Below are positions 34,367-46,927 of a stretch of DNA of 64,000 bases, one piece after another. The stretch lies in assembly GCA_031216915.1 (NCBI GenBank), contig CM062297.1, forward strand, positions 531,982,971 to 532,046,970. The letters are read 5' to 3'. The position numbers were made by a program, and so were the translations under genes. The notes beneath the pieces are model-generated. The model had not been told where the DNA came from. It did not search any database and saw only the letters and a program-made list of their open reading frames with translations. The stretch is from Pictodentalium vernedei. Lineage: Eukaryota; Mollusca; Scaphopoda; Dentaliida; Dentaliidae. The number at the start of each line of letters is the position of its first letter. The stretch's first letter is position 1.

Positions 34367-34455
34367 CAGCTATGTCTGGGTCATTGGTACAGTATAAAAA
34401 TGTTAAAAAATTTATAGTAATTTATATATTTTTTATACTTACCAATGACCCAGAC
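34367..34455. repeat. ICR of element C
   Basis: Left-end complement 34367-34401, right-end complement 34402-34455. Confidence 0.92.
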
Positions 34456-34529
34456 GGGGATGGCCCTCCCAGGAGTTGGGAACTCTTGCCTCCCCGCTGA
34501 GTACATAGCGCTTACCAGGCACTGGTTAT

Positions 34530-34757
34530 TAGAATGATAAATGGCGCCAATTTCGGAACGTCCTTGACACTGCGCATGCGCAGTAGGGGCGAAGTGTGGA
34601 GGGCCTCTCAGGACATGTTTTCTTTAGTTTTAGATGCAAATTTTGGGGATTGGGGGGCAAAATTTGTGTTTGGCCCTATATTTTAAGAGTTAGCACCAGC
34701 TATGTCTGGGTCATTGGTAAGTATAAAAAATATATAAATTACTATAAATTTTTTAAC
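34530..34757 (-). repeat. Right ITR of element C
   Basis: Mirror of 27766-27967, palindrome at 34569-34584. Confidence 0.9.
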
Positions 34758-35789
34758 TTTTCTGACTGTGACATCCAAATCCAATTGCATTTAAGATGTT
34801 TTTTTATTCGAAAATATATTTCCCAAATTTTGAGAGTGAGCATTCAACAAGCAGGCAGATATTAAATGTTAATAAAATAAAAAAATGTCAAATTAACGTT
34901 ATTTTGGTTGAAGAGTTAACTTTGAATTTGTAACAAATAGAGCCATCATGAAGGTAAGAGTATGTGTAATATCATAGCTGTGTGTATTATTTGTAAGAAG
35001 CTGTGCATAATTATACCCCTGACCTCTGAAGGAGGATTTGGGGGTATCTAGTGAAGTCCTCCATCCATCCGTCCATCTGTCTGTCTATCCATACAAACGT
35101 TTTTCATTGTAATTTCAAAGCCATTGGTCAGATTTGGATCTCCTTTGATATGCTGAGAGACCTGCATGTGGGAATGGATATGCACAATGAACGGGTTCCG
35201 TCCAGTAATTTTGCCCAGAGTTATGACCCCTTTTTCACTTTTAAGGCTACTTCAAACAGTGGCCCCCGCTGTGCTTATACTTTGTTGAAAATCAGTGTTT
35301 TCAATGAGGAATGTACAAAATAACTCCTAAATTTTAAGTGATATAAAAAGGTAAAAACTGATAAATCAAAAAAATAAAAAACACATATATTTTTATTTTT
35401 TGATCTCTACAACATACTAAAATGACATGACAATTGGCCGACATTTAATTTTTGGTTACATTGACCTCAATTACCCGAAAATTCAGCCATAACCGTGGGA
35501 ATTTCCCAGGTTGCTACCTCATTTTTAAATATGGTTTGTGTTGGCAATGAGATATGCAAAAGTTGAAAGGCATTGATAGTAAAAAAAATCCTACAAAATG
35601 CATAAATCAGGAATCTTTTTGGATAAAGGTAGAAAATTGAAAATCCGGCTTGTCATTTTCTAGCCCTGACGCTGGTGAATATTTGTTCCAAATTTCATGG
35701 CTGTACATTAAAAATTGCGGCTGACATTTGTCTGAATAAGAAAAAAAAAAAATACTAACAATCACTATAAGTCATTCCAACTTTCTTGA

Positions 35790-36090
35790 ATGACTTAATA
35801 AATGTTTAGATTATGATGAGAAGACAGGAAAATTAATCAATTCCTGTTAATTGTATAATCCTGTTAACTGAATATTTTTCTCTTACAAATTACTTATTGG
35901 ATTAACAGGGTTCCATTGTAAAATGCATGCGGCAGCCATATGGGAGGGCCTGAAAAACAGATTTTTATCTTTTTTTTTTTCCTTTTTGATCTATTTTGCC
36001 CCAGTACCTTTAATATAAACATTTTATCTATTATAACTTGCTTAACAGAGCTCCATGAACTCTGTCAAACAAGATATAATAGAATAAATG
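35790..36090. mobile_element. pogo-like MITE fragments
   Basis: 'ctgttaactgaatatttttc' to gggttccattgta (35920) is one element end in reverse; 36025-36085 carries the central palindrome (acagagctccatgaactctgt). Intervening sequence differs, so the copy is rearranged. Confidence 0.45.
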
Positions 36091-36098
36091 CTTAATTT

Positions 36099-36248
36099 AT
36101 TACTAGAAAGGTGAGGAAAGAGCATGCCAGATTATGCAACTTGGGAGTGACAGAGACTCCGGTAGATTTCATTTTGGAATGCCCAAATTATTTGACTAGT
36201 AGAACAAGACACCTTGAGAAACTAATAGAAGAATGGATCAAAACATGA
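36099..36248 (+). pseudogene. Non-LTR retrotransposon ORF fragment (C-terminal)
   Basis: A frame of about 49 codons reads ...R-K-V-R-K-E-H-A-R-L-C-N-L-G-V-T-E-T-P-V-D-F-I-L-E-C-P-N-Y-L then R-H-L-E-K-L-I-E-E-W and TGA. The order H-A-R-L-C-x-L-G, E-T-P and C-P-x-Y resembles the Cys/His tail found after the RT of some LINE-type ORF2 proteins. No RT or endonuclease domain is attached. It is a truncated remnant, abutting the palindrome at 36085. Family not identified. Confidence 0.45.
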
Positions 36249-36871
36249 GATACAAGTGGTTGAGGAACGGCATGAGGGAAAGGGTCAATATTATAGTTGG
36301 AGAGATCGAGAAAGCACCAATGGGGGAATTATGAAACAATTTGTGACTGAATGCTGGGAGAGTGGAGGAGGAATATCCTGGCAGGGGATGGCATTCAGGT
36401 AGGCCTCCTTATTAGAGGATTGCAACATATCAGCCAAAGAATTATTATTATTACACTGTAGAGACATTTTGGATGTCTCAATACCACACTGAATGCATTC
36501 AGAATACAGTTATAAATAAAGGATGTTGTAGATCGGATGAAAAATAGCTAAATAATAGCTAACTTCTGTGTACATCTTTGATGTCATGTATAGATAACAG
36601 GTAGATATGTGAAGCTTGGAATATGAAGAAGCTTAAGTGAAGTAAAACTATTTGAATAATACATTTGCAGTCAATCTCTGTAGTTGTTCCTATGGTTTCA
36701 CAACATTTTTTGCTCCCCAAAGATTTACCTATTAACAAACAACTTTGTTAGCTCACCTGACCGAAAGTCAAGGTGATTTATAGTGCTCACTATTTGTCCG
36801 GCATGCATAATACCAGGCCTGAAATCATGCGATTGTGCATTAGTTAATTCTATTTATTTCAGCAAAAATTC

Positions 36872-37093
36872 TGTAATGGGTAGAGTGCTAAATTATTTTT
36901 GAGCAGAAAAATTTGTTCTCATGTTCTTGCCTTCTTACAATTTATGGGAGAGTGCCTATACACTCTCCCATAAATTGTAACAAGGCAAGTACATACAGGC
37001 TAAAAAATTTCACTTCATAGATAATATGAATATGTGGTACCTTCACTTCATAAAAGGCCCAAGGTTGGACTTTCAGCACTCTCAAAACCTTAA
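36872..37093 (-). mobile_element. TTAA-flanked hairpin MITE, family 2, copy 2
   Basis: Ends gggtagagtgct and agcactctcaaaaccTTAA with a central hairpin at 36931-36987 (acaatttatgggagagtg / cactctcccataaattgt). Confidence 0.55.
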
Positions 37094-38389
37094 CTGCATG
37101 GTTAGTGTAGTGAAAACAGAGCAGGCAGAAAAGCATCTTTACCCTTTTCTCCTACAGGTATACTGCATAACCTACTAATGAGTTACTACCGTACTGAGCC
37201 GGGTCCAAGCCCATACTCTTGTGTAAGCCCACCTCCCAAGTTTTCAGATTTCAGAATCAAGGAGCTCTACCAGTGCCAAAGCCCATTCCCCAAGTTTCAA
37301 GTTGGCTGAAATGTCAATTTCAGGTGAGTGAAACGAAAATAGGTGACTTTTTGCAACATTCTACTTACCAAATCAGGACTGGATATTGGAGTTTTTATTT
37401 TTTGAGTGACTTTTTTTTAGCTTTTATTTGATAAACTTTGTAAATAAAGAATATATACTGATGTTCACTTTGCTCATTTAATCCCCTGTTCACTGAATGA
37501 GGCCGTAAATCCATTTTATTTAGCAGACAGAGAGGTGTCCCAGTTTGAAAATCAGCTGTTGATGAAAGGGAAATAACTGCATAGGAGATTCCCCACAGAC
37601 TGTAAATAAAGATATTTATATACTGGGATAACCCCTATTGAACATTGCTTCAGTTTCCAAGTACATGTGTTGTCTTGTGCAGAATCTATTTTCTGTAGTG
37701 TGAAAAAATATTAGCAGCAATGATTGGTGGGTTCATATGTTGGATACCCTGACAGGGATTATCAGTGAAGATTTTGAAAAATTCACCAGGTATTTTTTTC
37801 TCAAAATTTCAATATTTTCAGTGTAATATTGATTATTTGGACCCACTGTGCACCTCACAGTCACATGATCTCCACTTTACCTTCAGTTTACATCATATCA
37901 CACTGATAGTTGGGGAAACCCAGTGAGTAAACAATGGAATACAATCAAAATTGTATTATTTTTTATTGAATTCAAATGTAAAATAACAATCAAAGAACGT
38001 GATACCTAAAAAATAATATGGCTTGACAGCATGGTCTGCTGTTGTCAAAACATCTAGGTGACGTTCAATTTGTTCAGCATTTTAAACTGATCACTTATTA
38101 AAACAGTTGACAAATATGTGCGAGATAATTAGGGTGGATATTTTTTATTTAAGAGTGTTCTCTCTCTTTCTTATCATACCCAAAGGATAATTAATTATTA
38201 CCCATTCCAGTGCACACCGACTTGACTTGCAGGCTTGATTACTCATTCTGAGGCCCAACCCCCCCCCCCTTTTCTTTTTTTATTTTTCTACTGCACGCAC
38301 CCCCAGGGCTTCAAGATGGATCAGTACAGTATGTAAGCTCTTTATTTCCAGGCCTGTTAGGCAGTGTACGTTGGGAAGGTGGTGTTTGA

Positions 38390-38573
38390 GTATTCGTAAA
38401 TATCCTCCCAATTTGAAAAAATCTCCTTATGAACAAATCGGTTTGATCACTTTATGTTTGGTATTCAGCTTCCATTTGAGGTGTAGAGTGAAGTTTGTTC
38501 AAGGGAAGTTTGTGAGGCAACATTTGCAGTGATTCTGGAGGGACATAATTTTTTCTCTGCCCCAAATTCCAGT
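38390..38573. repeat. Repeat interrupted by element D, left half
   Basis: Related to 7640-7800 inside the repeat at 7416 (ttgttcaagggaagtttgtg, then 'ggagggacataattttttct'). The same repeat continues after D at 47310. Confidence 0.5.
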
Positions 38574-38774
38574 ATTTTTATACTGTACCAATGACCAGAC
38601 TTAGCTGGTGCTAACTCTAAAATATTTAGGGCCAAACACAAATTTTACCCCCCAATCCCCAAAATTTGCATCTAAAACCAAAAATTACATGTCCTATATG
38701 GTCCTCCATACTTTTACTCCACTGCGCATGCGCAGTATCAAGGAGGTCTCAAAATTGGCGCAATTATCATTCTT
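38574..38774 (+). repeat. Left ITR of element D
   Basis: Inverted match to 47082-47309 with shared private variants (aaatatttagggcc / ggccctaaatattt). Palindrome at 38721-38736; the right-ITR counterpart is mutated (ctgtgcatgtgctg). Confidence 0.88.
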
Positions 38775-39427
38775 TGCTTGGCCCTCAATTCAGATACATC
38801 TCACTGATATTTGTGCTTGTAAATCTCAGTTTAAATGATGCCAGACACATAATTATGAGAGACATGGTGGATATAAGGAGGAAGTAGAAGGAGGAGAAGA
38901 AGAAACAGTGGAAGGAAATATTCAGGGCTGTAACTTATAATTTTTTTACGAAATTATTTCATGTTACCTATTTTCGAGGCATGGCCCTGTTGTGGTCATT
39001 CTTGCTATGAATGTTCCATTGTTTGATCAGTGTTTCCTCTCTCCCTTTCCTTTATTCCCCCCTAGCTATTCTCCCATGCTTTTGGCATATTTTTTGTAAT
39101 GTTCATTACTAAAATTTCTTGGAGTTTTGGCCTGGTAACAGAATAATATTCTGTTTTTTCCCCATGTTTACGTCCTCACCCTTGGGTGTTTAGGCGTTTT
39201 GGTCTGCATCTACCATCTGATGTTCTGCAGTTTCTTCTCTGGAAGTCTCTGTTTTGCATCAGATAGTGTTTAAATTGGTAACTGATTTCGGGCCATGTTT
39301 ATCAGTGCCTGGAGTCATGTTTCCAGTTTGTGTACACTTTTTGTTTATGTTGACAACAGTTACTTCTGATAGTGATTACTTGTCCTATGCTTAGTTGAGT
39401 TCATAGCAAGATACATTAATATTGTCC

Positions 39428-39630
39428 GTAAGTGTTACGTTAATTTTTTGAAATGATTTTAAAATTTTTGTCCACACTTAGGCTTTTTTGGGATCCATTT
39501 GGGCTCATTGTTCCCATTGGGAACTTGGACTCTTCTGGAAAATTTTTCAAAATTTTTTTTTTTTTTTTTTAATTATTTTCTTTCAAAATGTTATAATGGA
39601 TTATATTATATTATGTATCTTTATTTCAAG
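39428..39630 (+). other. Possible leader intron, element D
   Basis: Donor tcc|gtaagt is intact; the acceptor region reads ttatttcaag|ggt, weaker than in A and B. Confidence 0.35.
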
Positions 39631-39667
39631 GGTTAGTGCGAGTAATATGACTGCATATTTTATCTTG

Positions 39668-42208
39668 ATGAAAAAATATTGTTCAAATTGTAATGCGAGG
39701 ATATCTTCCTCTAATTCTCAGGTTCATTGTGTTTCTTATAGTCCATGTATTCGCACTAATTCTTGCTCTGTGTGTGTTGATTGGAATGACAATGTTGGAG
39801 ACGTGTGTCACGGTATTTTGTTAGAGGTTAGGGGTCCATTCCGGTCCTCTCTCCGCAGGGTCACTCTACTTTATCAGTCTCTTTTTCAGAATTCAGGGTG
39901 ATGTTTCCATGAGGTCTTTAACAAGTGTGTCTCTGTCATTGCAATATTAGGGCTAGCAGAAAATGCTCAAGGTATTATGACAATTGCCGAAGAGTTCCCT
40001 AGTAGGATCGAAGGCATTGATCGTCCACTATTCCGCCCGGTGTCAAATGGATCGGCACCCGGATTCATCCATTGCAGTCCAGGGAAGCAGATTGGGTGAT
40101 GCAAGCTCTATAAAACATCGTATGTGCAAACCCAGCAACGATGGATCCGAGGATAGTATGGAGGAAGCCTGTCAGTCTGGTGGCTAGCTCGTCCAGGTCC
40201 ACCCGGACCGCGAGCGAGAGAGGCTCCCTCTCTCTTACAGCAACATCTGGGCCGCGATGTTGTTGTATGTTTGTTCGTTAGTCGGAGCTTACGTCCACTC
40301 CTCCTGCTCGGGACGCTCCGTCGCATAGACAGTCCGATGCGGCTGTTGTTCCTCATCCTCACGTCAACACACACAACCGCACCTTGGCTATGTGACCACA
40401 GATTTCCAGGGGACGTTCGCATATTATATAAATGCAGGATTGAATGTCCCTGGTGCTCCTGCTTCGCCGACCAAGGAATACACGTCGACCAGGTCACTCC
40501 ATCTTCTAGCCAAGGACACGAGGCCTTTCCAGTTGGGACGTTCGCATGTTATATAAATGCAGGAATGAATGTCCCTGGAGCTTCCAGCGGATTATTACAT
40601 AGGACCGCGGCTCCACAGGTCTCATTGAGTAACATGAACAAGGTGATGTTACCATGATGTCTTCATAAAGTGTGCTTCCGTCGTCACAGTCAAATGAAGA
40701 GCTAGCGGTAAAAGTGCTCATGGCAGATACGTCAATTGCCTAAGAGGTCCCAAGTAGGATCGACGGCGTTGGCGTCCGCTAGCTCGCCCGGTGTAGTGAC
40801 CATTCATCGAATGGCTCAGCAGCCGGGTTAGTCCGTTGCGGTCCAGGAAGCAGATTTGGGTGATGCGAGCACTATAAAATACAATGTGCACACCCAGTGA
40901 CGATGGATACGAGGATGGTACGGAGGAAGCCTTTAGAAGTATGCAGGAGTCAACATCCAAGGAGCTTCCAGCAGCTAAATCCTGTAAGACCGCAGCTCCA
41001 CAGGCCTCCGTTACGGACATGCTATCGCAGATAGCACAAATTATCGCAGCATCCCAGCAACCGACAGTAACTCTGTCGGATCAGGAATTATCCGAGGAAG
41101 CTGGGTTGGTACGTTCCGCTGCAGGTTCAGGCACGGACGTCCAAGAATTACAAGTGGTCTGACAGGATGGCGAAAGGGATACGGAGGAGTTGTATTTTTT
41201 CCCTTCGGAACAACATAATTGCCATAGAGTGCATCCGGCATTATCATCTGACGTTGTTCCTCCGGACCAAAATGCGGCGTTGCCGGATAAGAGACTGATA
41301 GCGCCACTGGACACAGAATTCTTATCGGTTTAGGGACATCGTCCCTCAGTTTCTGACATAGTCCAGAAATGTCTTACGGACATTTGAACTATTGAATGAC
41401 ACTATATATAACTTGCTATCTAAACGGGCAGGTCTGGTTTCTTATCGGCAAATGCTCTACATCTGCCTTTCATCAATTCAAGGAATAATTTCGAAATGGC
41501 AGGACAGAGCATTCCCAGAATTTCTCTGCGTCTAGAAGACCAGGCCGAAGACCTAGTATTGTCTATACCGTCATCTTTGTCAATTCCAACCACGATGTTG
41601 GAAATGACAATATCGTCGAGCAAGGTTAGCTTAGATGCATTATTGTACGCAGATCACCTTACCAGAGCATTATCATTACGTCTCAAAGGAAAAAGAATTC
41701 CATGATGTACAACCTCCTTAAGAGTTCTTTCAAGAGCCTTAGCATTCTCCACGTATAACTCCGCCCTTTTAGTGGCGATATGGAGTTGGTTAGACATGAC
41801 GCGGCCCTGGCTACATCCACGCATGTGGATAGTAAGGTGAAAAACTCTCTCAGAGTCGCTCCGGTCTCCAGAGAGTTTCTCTTCGACGGCAAGCTTTCCG
41901 CAATCTATGATCAGATAACTAAGAAACCTTCAGACTCTCTGCTATTCAAATCCGCTTCCATACAGTCAGATTCAGTGGAGAAAAGTAGGACAGGCACTTC
42001 TGGGGCGAATACGTCCAAGGGAAGTTCCTATAGAGGTTCCTATGCATCCTCTAGGTCTTACTCGAGAGACCGTCAGGGTAGCGACTCAGGTAGGGGCCGT
42101 AATACTGTCCGAGACATCCGGTCAGACGCCCCTAGGTCGACGGGGCAAAGTGCGGGCCGTGGAGGACATGGTTTCTCCTTCCGCAAGCCTCACAAGACCA
42201 GGAGGTAA
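39668..42208 (+). pseudogene. gag-like protein of element D, rearranged
   Basis: ATG 39668 starts M-K-K-Y-C-S-N-C-N-A-R with C-V-S-Y-S-P-C and S-C-S-V-C still visible. Then frames break. Around 40380-40620 a segment of about 120 bp is repeated (ttatataaatgcaggattga / ttatataaatgcaggaatga), and near 40634 the sequence returns to an upstream gag position (aaggtgatgttaccatgatg), so about 740 bp is tandemly duplicated. The C-terminal RS/RG part is open from 41780 (M-E-L-V-R-H-D-A-A-L) to TAA 42206-42208, ending K-P-H-K-T-R-R as in A. Confidence 0.72.
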
Positions 42209-43923
42209 TGGTATTAACCTCTATCGTGTTCCAGTGAGCGGAAGATGGTTGAGTTTCTCAATCAATTGGGAGTAGATTAGGGACGTCCCTTGGACCCGAG
42301 GGGTGAATTCGGAAGGACTAAATTGTCCTTCAAACGAAAACCTCCGTTAACTCGAAGTCCAAGATGGACTTAGCTTCGGTCAAGTCCGCAGGAAGGAGGC
42401 TCGCTTCCATCAGAAGTCCAGTCTCTTCTGGAATGATCGCGATAGAGATCGTAGAAATCCAGGAATTTCCAGGTTTCTACAACCATCCTTTTCTGATTCC
42501 AAAACCAGATGGCTCGTTCCGTCCACTCATAAATCTGAGCTGGATAAACAAGCTGATCGTGGCTCCAAGTTTCTATATGGAGACCATTCGATCGGTCAGA
42601 GCGAGTATTCGGGTGTACGACTATGCTACATGCATAGATATCAAGATGCATACTTTCACGTCATGGTACATCAGGCGTTCAGAAAGTATCTTCGCTTCCT
42701 CATCATAGGAGTCGTGTATCAGCTCCGAGCAATGTGCTTCGGTCTGAATCTAGCCCCCTGGGCTTTCACTTGAATAATGAACTTGGTAATGACTCATTTC
42801 CTAGCTCATTCATCTATGATAACGTTGGCCTACCTGGACGACATTCTTCAGAGGTATGGCAATGAGTTAATGCTTCAGAACAATGTGCAGAATCTGCTTC
42901 TATTGCTCCGACGTCTCGGTTTCATAAGTAAACGAGGAGAAGTCGGATCTGGTATCGTCCAAGTCACTCACCCACCGGGGGATGAGCTTTGAGATGCACA
43001 ACATTCTCGTTCGTCTGCCGTTAACCAGAGCGAAATTAATTAGTTGTTATGCTCACTATTGTCTTCACTCAGACAAGGTTTCAGCGAGAGATCTCATGAG
43101 ACTGATAGGTTTGTGCGGAGCTGCCGCAATTTTATTCCTATAGGGCGGCTACGCACTTGTCCTCTCCAACCCAGAATTGGAGGGTGAAGATTCTTTCGCT
43201 TGATACGGACATCCTCTTGTCAAATCAAGTGAATAAGAGTTTCAGACTTGGGCAGATTTTCAGTGGTTAACTCAGGGAGTTCCACTGCAATTGCCGGATC
43301 CGAGTTTTACAGTTTTGACGGTTGGGATGCAACATTGAGCCCAACGGATTTGAAGTGCAGGGTCTTTGGGATCCGTAGTTCCTAACCAAGCACATAAACA
43401 TCAAGAAATGAGGTCATTTTCACTTGCGCTACGTCATTGGATGAACGTTATTCAGAATGCTCACGTGCAAATTCTGTCCGACAATTCGACGGTATTAGCA
43501 TATTTTCAGAACCAGGGAGGCACTCATTCCATTCTGTTATTCAAGTTAACAGAATGAATCCTTCTGTTTGTACTAAAACATCAAGTTCTCCTATCGGTCC
43601 GTCATATTCCGGGTCGTCTGAACGTATTAGCGGACTCCCTTTCACGGAGGGGCCGCTTGTTGCCGTCAGAATGGACTTTCAACAAACGAGTATTCAATCA
43701 GATTTGCTACCAATGAGAGCGGCCAATGATGGACTTATTTGTGACGCATCTCAACGTACAGTTGCAGACGTATGTGTCACCATGTTCGGATCCTCGAGCG
43801 TTTGCAGTAGACGCTCTATCGATCTCGTGAGACGGAATAATAGGATATGCATATCCTCCAGCGCCGTTGATTCAGCAGATATTGCTCAAGTTGAATAATC
43901 TCAATGCAAAATTCTGTTGGCAG

Positions 43924-45950
43924 TGTAACGACACTGATCTAACCCCGCCTAGATCTTGCTGCGCAGGCACTCTCGGCACGAACTCACTAAAAATGAGTTC
44001 CAGTCGACAGCCTCACCGCAGAAGTCAAACAAGATCCAGCCGTATACAAACTTGTTGTCGAAGGGTTTCTACAGGTTCGTTTAAAGAGAAATTGATTAAA
44101 TTAATCACCTAAAATCTTTCACAAATGCCAACACGGCCCTGACACCCCTTTTTGCGCCGTTGCTCCCGGACCGGACCCAATTACAAGAAATGAGTTCGGG
44201 CCAACAGCCACGCCGCAAAAATTATCCATAGGCATGTCCTAAACATCGGTAAATTTTAAAAGGGCAGGATTCATGAATATTCAAAAAGGCTCGTTGTAAG
44301 GGTTAGAAGCTACAAAAGGAATCATCACAAATGTTGAACGAATTAATTGAATGTATTAATGATTTTATTTTACAAAAGTTTTCTTCCCCTTCTTTACATT
44401 CTACATTGGATGACGTATATGGAATTCTACTTATACATAATTGATATTTCTCTTTTACATCAACTGTTTCACTTTACAAGTGAAAACAACATATCACTTT
44501 GATAATATTAGCTCTACAAGCTATAACCACCAATTCGCTCATCAAATCCCTTTTTCCCTGGCAAAGGACTTATATACCAACATTTAGTCTTATTATATAG
44601 ATATAAATCGGTTTCTACCGCGTCCTATCTAAAGAGGGGGGGAAGCTCTCCTAAGTCGGAATCCAGGTTCTAATACTTCAAAAATTCAGAAGAATTGCTC
44701 AACAAAAATACTTACAATTCTTCACAAGGCTACTACCCTTGACTAAAGAAGGGGAGCTCTTCATAAGTCGGTACCAAAAGTCCTACCACCCGAAACTACC
44801 GGTGGAAGGGTTATACGTTAACAATCGTATAACACATATTTCCGAATCAATAGATATTCATTCTAAATCCCTCACGCTCATAACGCATCAATTAGGTTGT
44901 TGTATCGAACAGCCTGACTGTCATATTTCCTATTCTACCCCCTTAAATAACTTATTGAAGGGTAGAATATACTATTTACTATAATTAGCTCCGCTGACAA
45001 AGTCAGCAGAGCTTTTCTTATACTGATTCGTCCGTCGTCTGTCATCCATCTGTCCGTCCGTCGTCAACATTTTATTTGTCCGAGCCATAATTTCTAAACC
45101 GCTGAATATTTTTCCACCAAACTTCATAACAATATGTATTATCAATAGACGGTGTGTCATCAATTATTCTGTGGTCTGTAAATCCACAGGGTCAAGGTCA
45201 CAGGTCACAGGATCAAGAAAATCTTAAGATATTTTTGATATTTGTTTGTCCAAGCCATAATTTCTGAACCGCTGAATATTATTCGGCTAAAGTTTGTAAC
45301 AATATTAGTATTAGAAAACATGCCCATGTGATCAGTGGCCCTCAGCGGAGCTCTCTAGGCGTGACAGGCCTCTTGTTGTAAAATTCCATAAAGTTATCAG
45401 ATGGAAACGGAGGGGGGGGGGGGGGGGGGTTCCAAATTTAACGACCCACCGAAACCCATCGCATACCGAAATTCATTGATTAGACCGAGACATCGGGACT
45501 AATCGTAAATATCCAGGCACAGGACGAGGATCAAAAGTCCATGTTAAAATGACCGGCCCCGGCGGGGAGTTAATCCGAAGGAGAGCAAAAATAAAACAAC
45601 TTACCCCGAAGAAGTTCCAAAATGTTCTGATCAGAATCAAAATTCAAACCAGGTTATATCATCTCTCAGCTCACCAAAAATTTGTGCAGGATCATATCGA
45701 TTGCGGCACGAGCGAGTTCAAATCAACTATACAACACGAATTTTGACCCACTTTTATAACTCTCAGTTATGTGTGCAAGATCTTAAGGCCACCACATAGA
45801 AATTTAATATTTTCCATAACAAAGCGACTAATTCGCCTCCACACATCAGAGATGTGCACACACCCATACACATATATATGTAAGTATATACATATATACT
45901 AACAGGCATGTGTGCACACATCATATGCATGGTAATTTTCTTTCTTACAC
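43924..45950. mobile_element. 2.03-kb insertion inside element D, possible solo LTR
   Basis: D matches A up to attctgttggcag and again from cagcatctct, so 43924-45950 is foreign. It begins TGTAACGACAC and ends near TTTCTTACA, a TG...CA format, with cag on both sides. A solo LTR or a non-autonomous element are both possible. It contains two related segments (about 43990 and 44188, 'aatgagttc...acagcc...cgccgcaaaaat'), a gtccgtccg-class repeat at 44985-45376 and a G run at 45412-45430. No convincing ORF. Confidence 0.5.
44985..45376. repeat. agctccgctga...gcctcttgtt repeat nested in the D insertion
   Basis: Starts agctccgctgacaaagtcag with inverted cagagct, then cgtccgtcgtctgtc, and ends tcagcggagctctctaggcg then gcctcttgtt. 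Same design as 7416-10040 without a tandem array. Confidence 0.6.
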
Positions 45951-46032
45951 CAGCATCTCTATCTCCACAAAGACCGTGGATTAATGTACTCAGGTGTCTG
46001 TTGTGGGACATGCTGTGGAAGCTTCCTCCACA

Positions 46033-46319
46033 TTTCGGTCCATTCTATGGCTAGATGGATTCAATTAACTATCAGTACTGCTTATGATAATATCTTCAAC
46101 TCAGCAGTCTGTGCTTAAGATTTCAGCTCATGAAGTTCATGAGTTCTTTCTGCAACATGGGCTTACGCTAATAGTGTTGCTATTACAGATCTAATGAGGG
46201 CTGCATATTGGTTTCAGCCTTCCACTTTCACGAATTTGTACTTTAGAAATATTGAGTCCATTTCTGGAGATCTGCATTGTTTGGGTATGTTATCTGTTGC
46301 TCAGAATGTCGTCCACTAA
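46033..46319 (+). pseudogene. YR C-terminal remnant of element D
   Basis: Pol sequence ending gcttcctccaca (46032) is joined directly to tttcggtccattctatggct, which is late YR. About 1.2 kb, including the core-binding part and the first Arg box, is gone. The H-E-V box is still visible as 'agctcatgaagtt' but frameshifted. Ends at gtccactaa 46317-46319. Confidence 0.7.
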
Positions 46320-46416
46320 ACAGTTGCAACTATAGTTATGTAGGCTTTCGGTTCCGGCAGTGACTCTGTCCTGCTGCCCTCTTCGCTCTGGAGTATTTGA
46401 TCCAGGGATGGGGGAA

Positions 46417-46438
46417 GGGGGGGGGGGGGGGGGGGGGT
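46417..46438 (+). repeat. G-tract after YR, element D
   Basis: About 20 G in a row, same position as in the other copies. Confidence 0.7.
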
Positions 46439-46927
46439 GTGAGTGTTCCCTTAGGTCACCTGCTTTATAGTGAAAAGCAAGGGAATACCTCCCCTGGAGT
46501 CAGTAATTCCAGTCAGTACCGGGATGATTTTAAGGTGTAAAGCTTATGTTTACTCATCCATGTAATATTTTTAAAGTGTAGCTCGGTGTGAAGCATTTGT
46601 ATATGTCACATGTCATACGGGCGTTAAGATACAATCCTCGAACACTTTTAATGAGTATAAAGAGTCTCATTTCTCTGGACTTCCTTTATTTATTGGCTTT
46701 CCTTTAAAAATAATTAGCATAACGGGTTATACTGGAGGTTAATAGAGATCATTGATGTTATTGTGCTCAATTACAGAATGGTGTTGTGTCTTAATCGTTT
46801 TGATGCAAATAGAAAGATACATGTAAAGCCTATTTCTCCTTTCTCCTCGAGGGGATAATTCTGTTATATGTAATTGAGTCTATTGGATTTTCCTTTATGT
46901 CCTAGGCCCTCCAACCTTTTTACTATT

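Larger units (their letters stand above)
27766..34757 (+). mobile_element. Decayed DIRS-type retrotransposon C, near-identical to F
   Basis: 6992 bp with perfect-looking ITRs (27766-27967 and 34530-34757) and ICR (34367-34455), but gag, pol and YR are riddled with stops and indels and the RT core is deleted. Only about two dozen differences from F (50925-57929) could be spotted by eye over 7 kb. The identity begins and ends exactly at the ITR termini, so the pair reflects movement of the element, not a larger segmental duplication. Inserted at 'acaaactttaat|ttttctg'. Confidence 0.9.
34758..38573. other. Non-DIRS spacer with mixed repeats
   Basis: Contents: a gtccatctgtctgt-type repeat head (34980-35330), a paralogue of C's insertion target (35395-35470), pogo-like MITE fragments (35790-36090), a non-LTR ORF fragment (36099-36248), a repeat head agctcacctgaccgaaagtc at 36751, a TTAA MITE (36872-37093), and the flank of a repeat hit by D (38390-38573). 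Between 37094 and 38380 I see nothing recognisable. Confidence 0.55.
42172..46032 (+). pseudogene. RT-RNase H (pol) of element D, interrupted
   Basis: Segments: lead-in G-I-N-L-Y-R-V-P-V-S-G, RT L-I-P-K-P-D-G-S-F-R-P-L-I-N-L (Asp to Asn change in the I-D-L position), A-Y-L-D-D-I-L near 42832, RNase H S-D-N-S-T-V-L-A-Y near 43479 and L-A-D-S-L near 43629, P-D-P-R-A-F near 43790. Multiple stops and frameshifts; the T-D-A-S box is deleted near 43320. A foreign 2.03-kb piece (43924-45950) splits the C-terminal block, which resumes at 45951 (L-S-P-Q-R-P-W equivalent). Confidence 0.75.

Noticed and set aside
43867-44112. 81-codon ORF crossing the D insertion boundary
   Set aside because: It joins out-of-frame pol sequence to the inserted DNA; a chance open frame.
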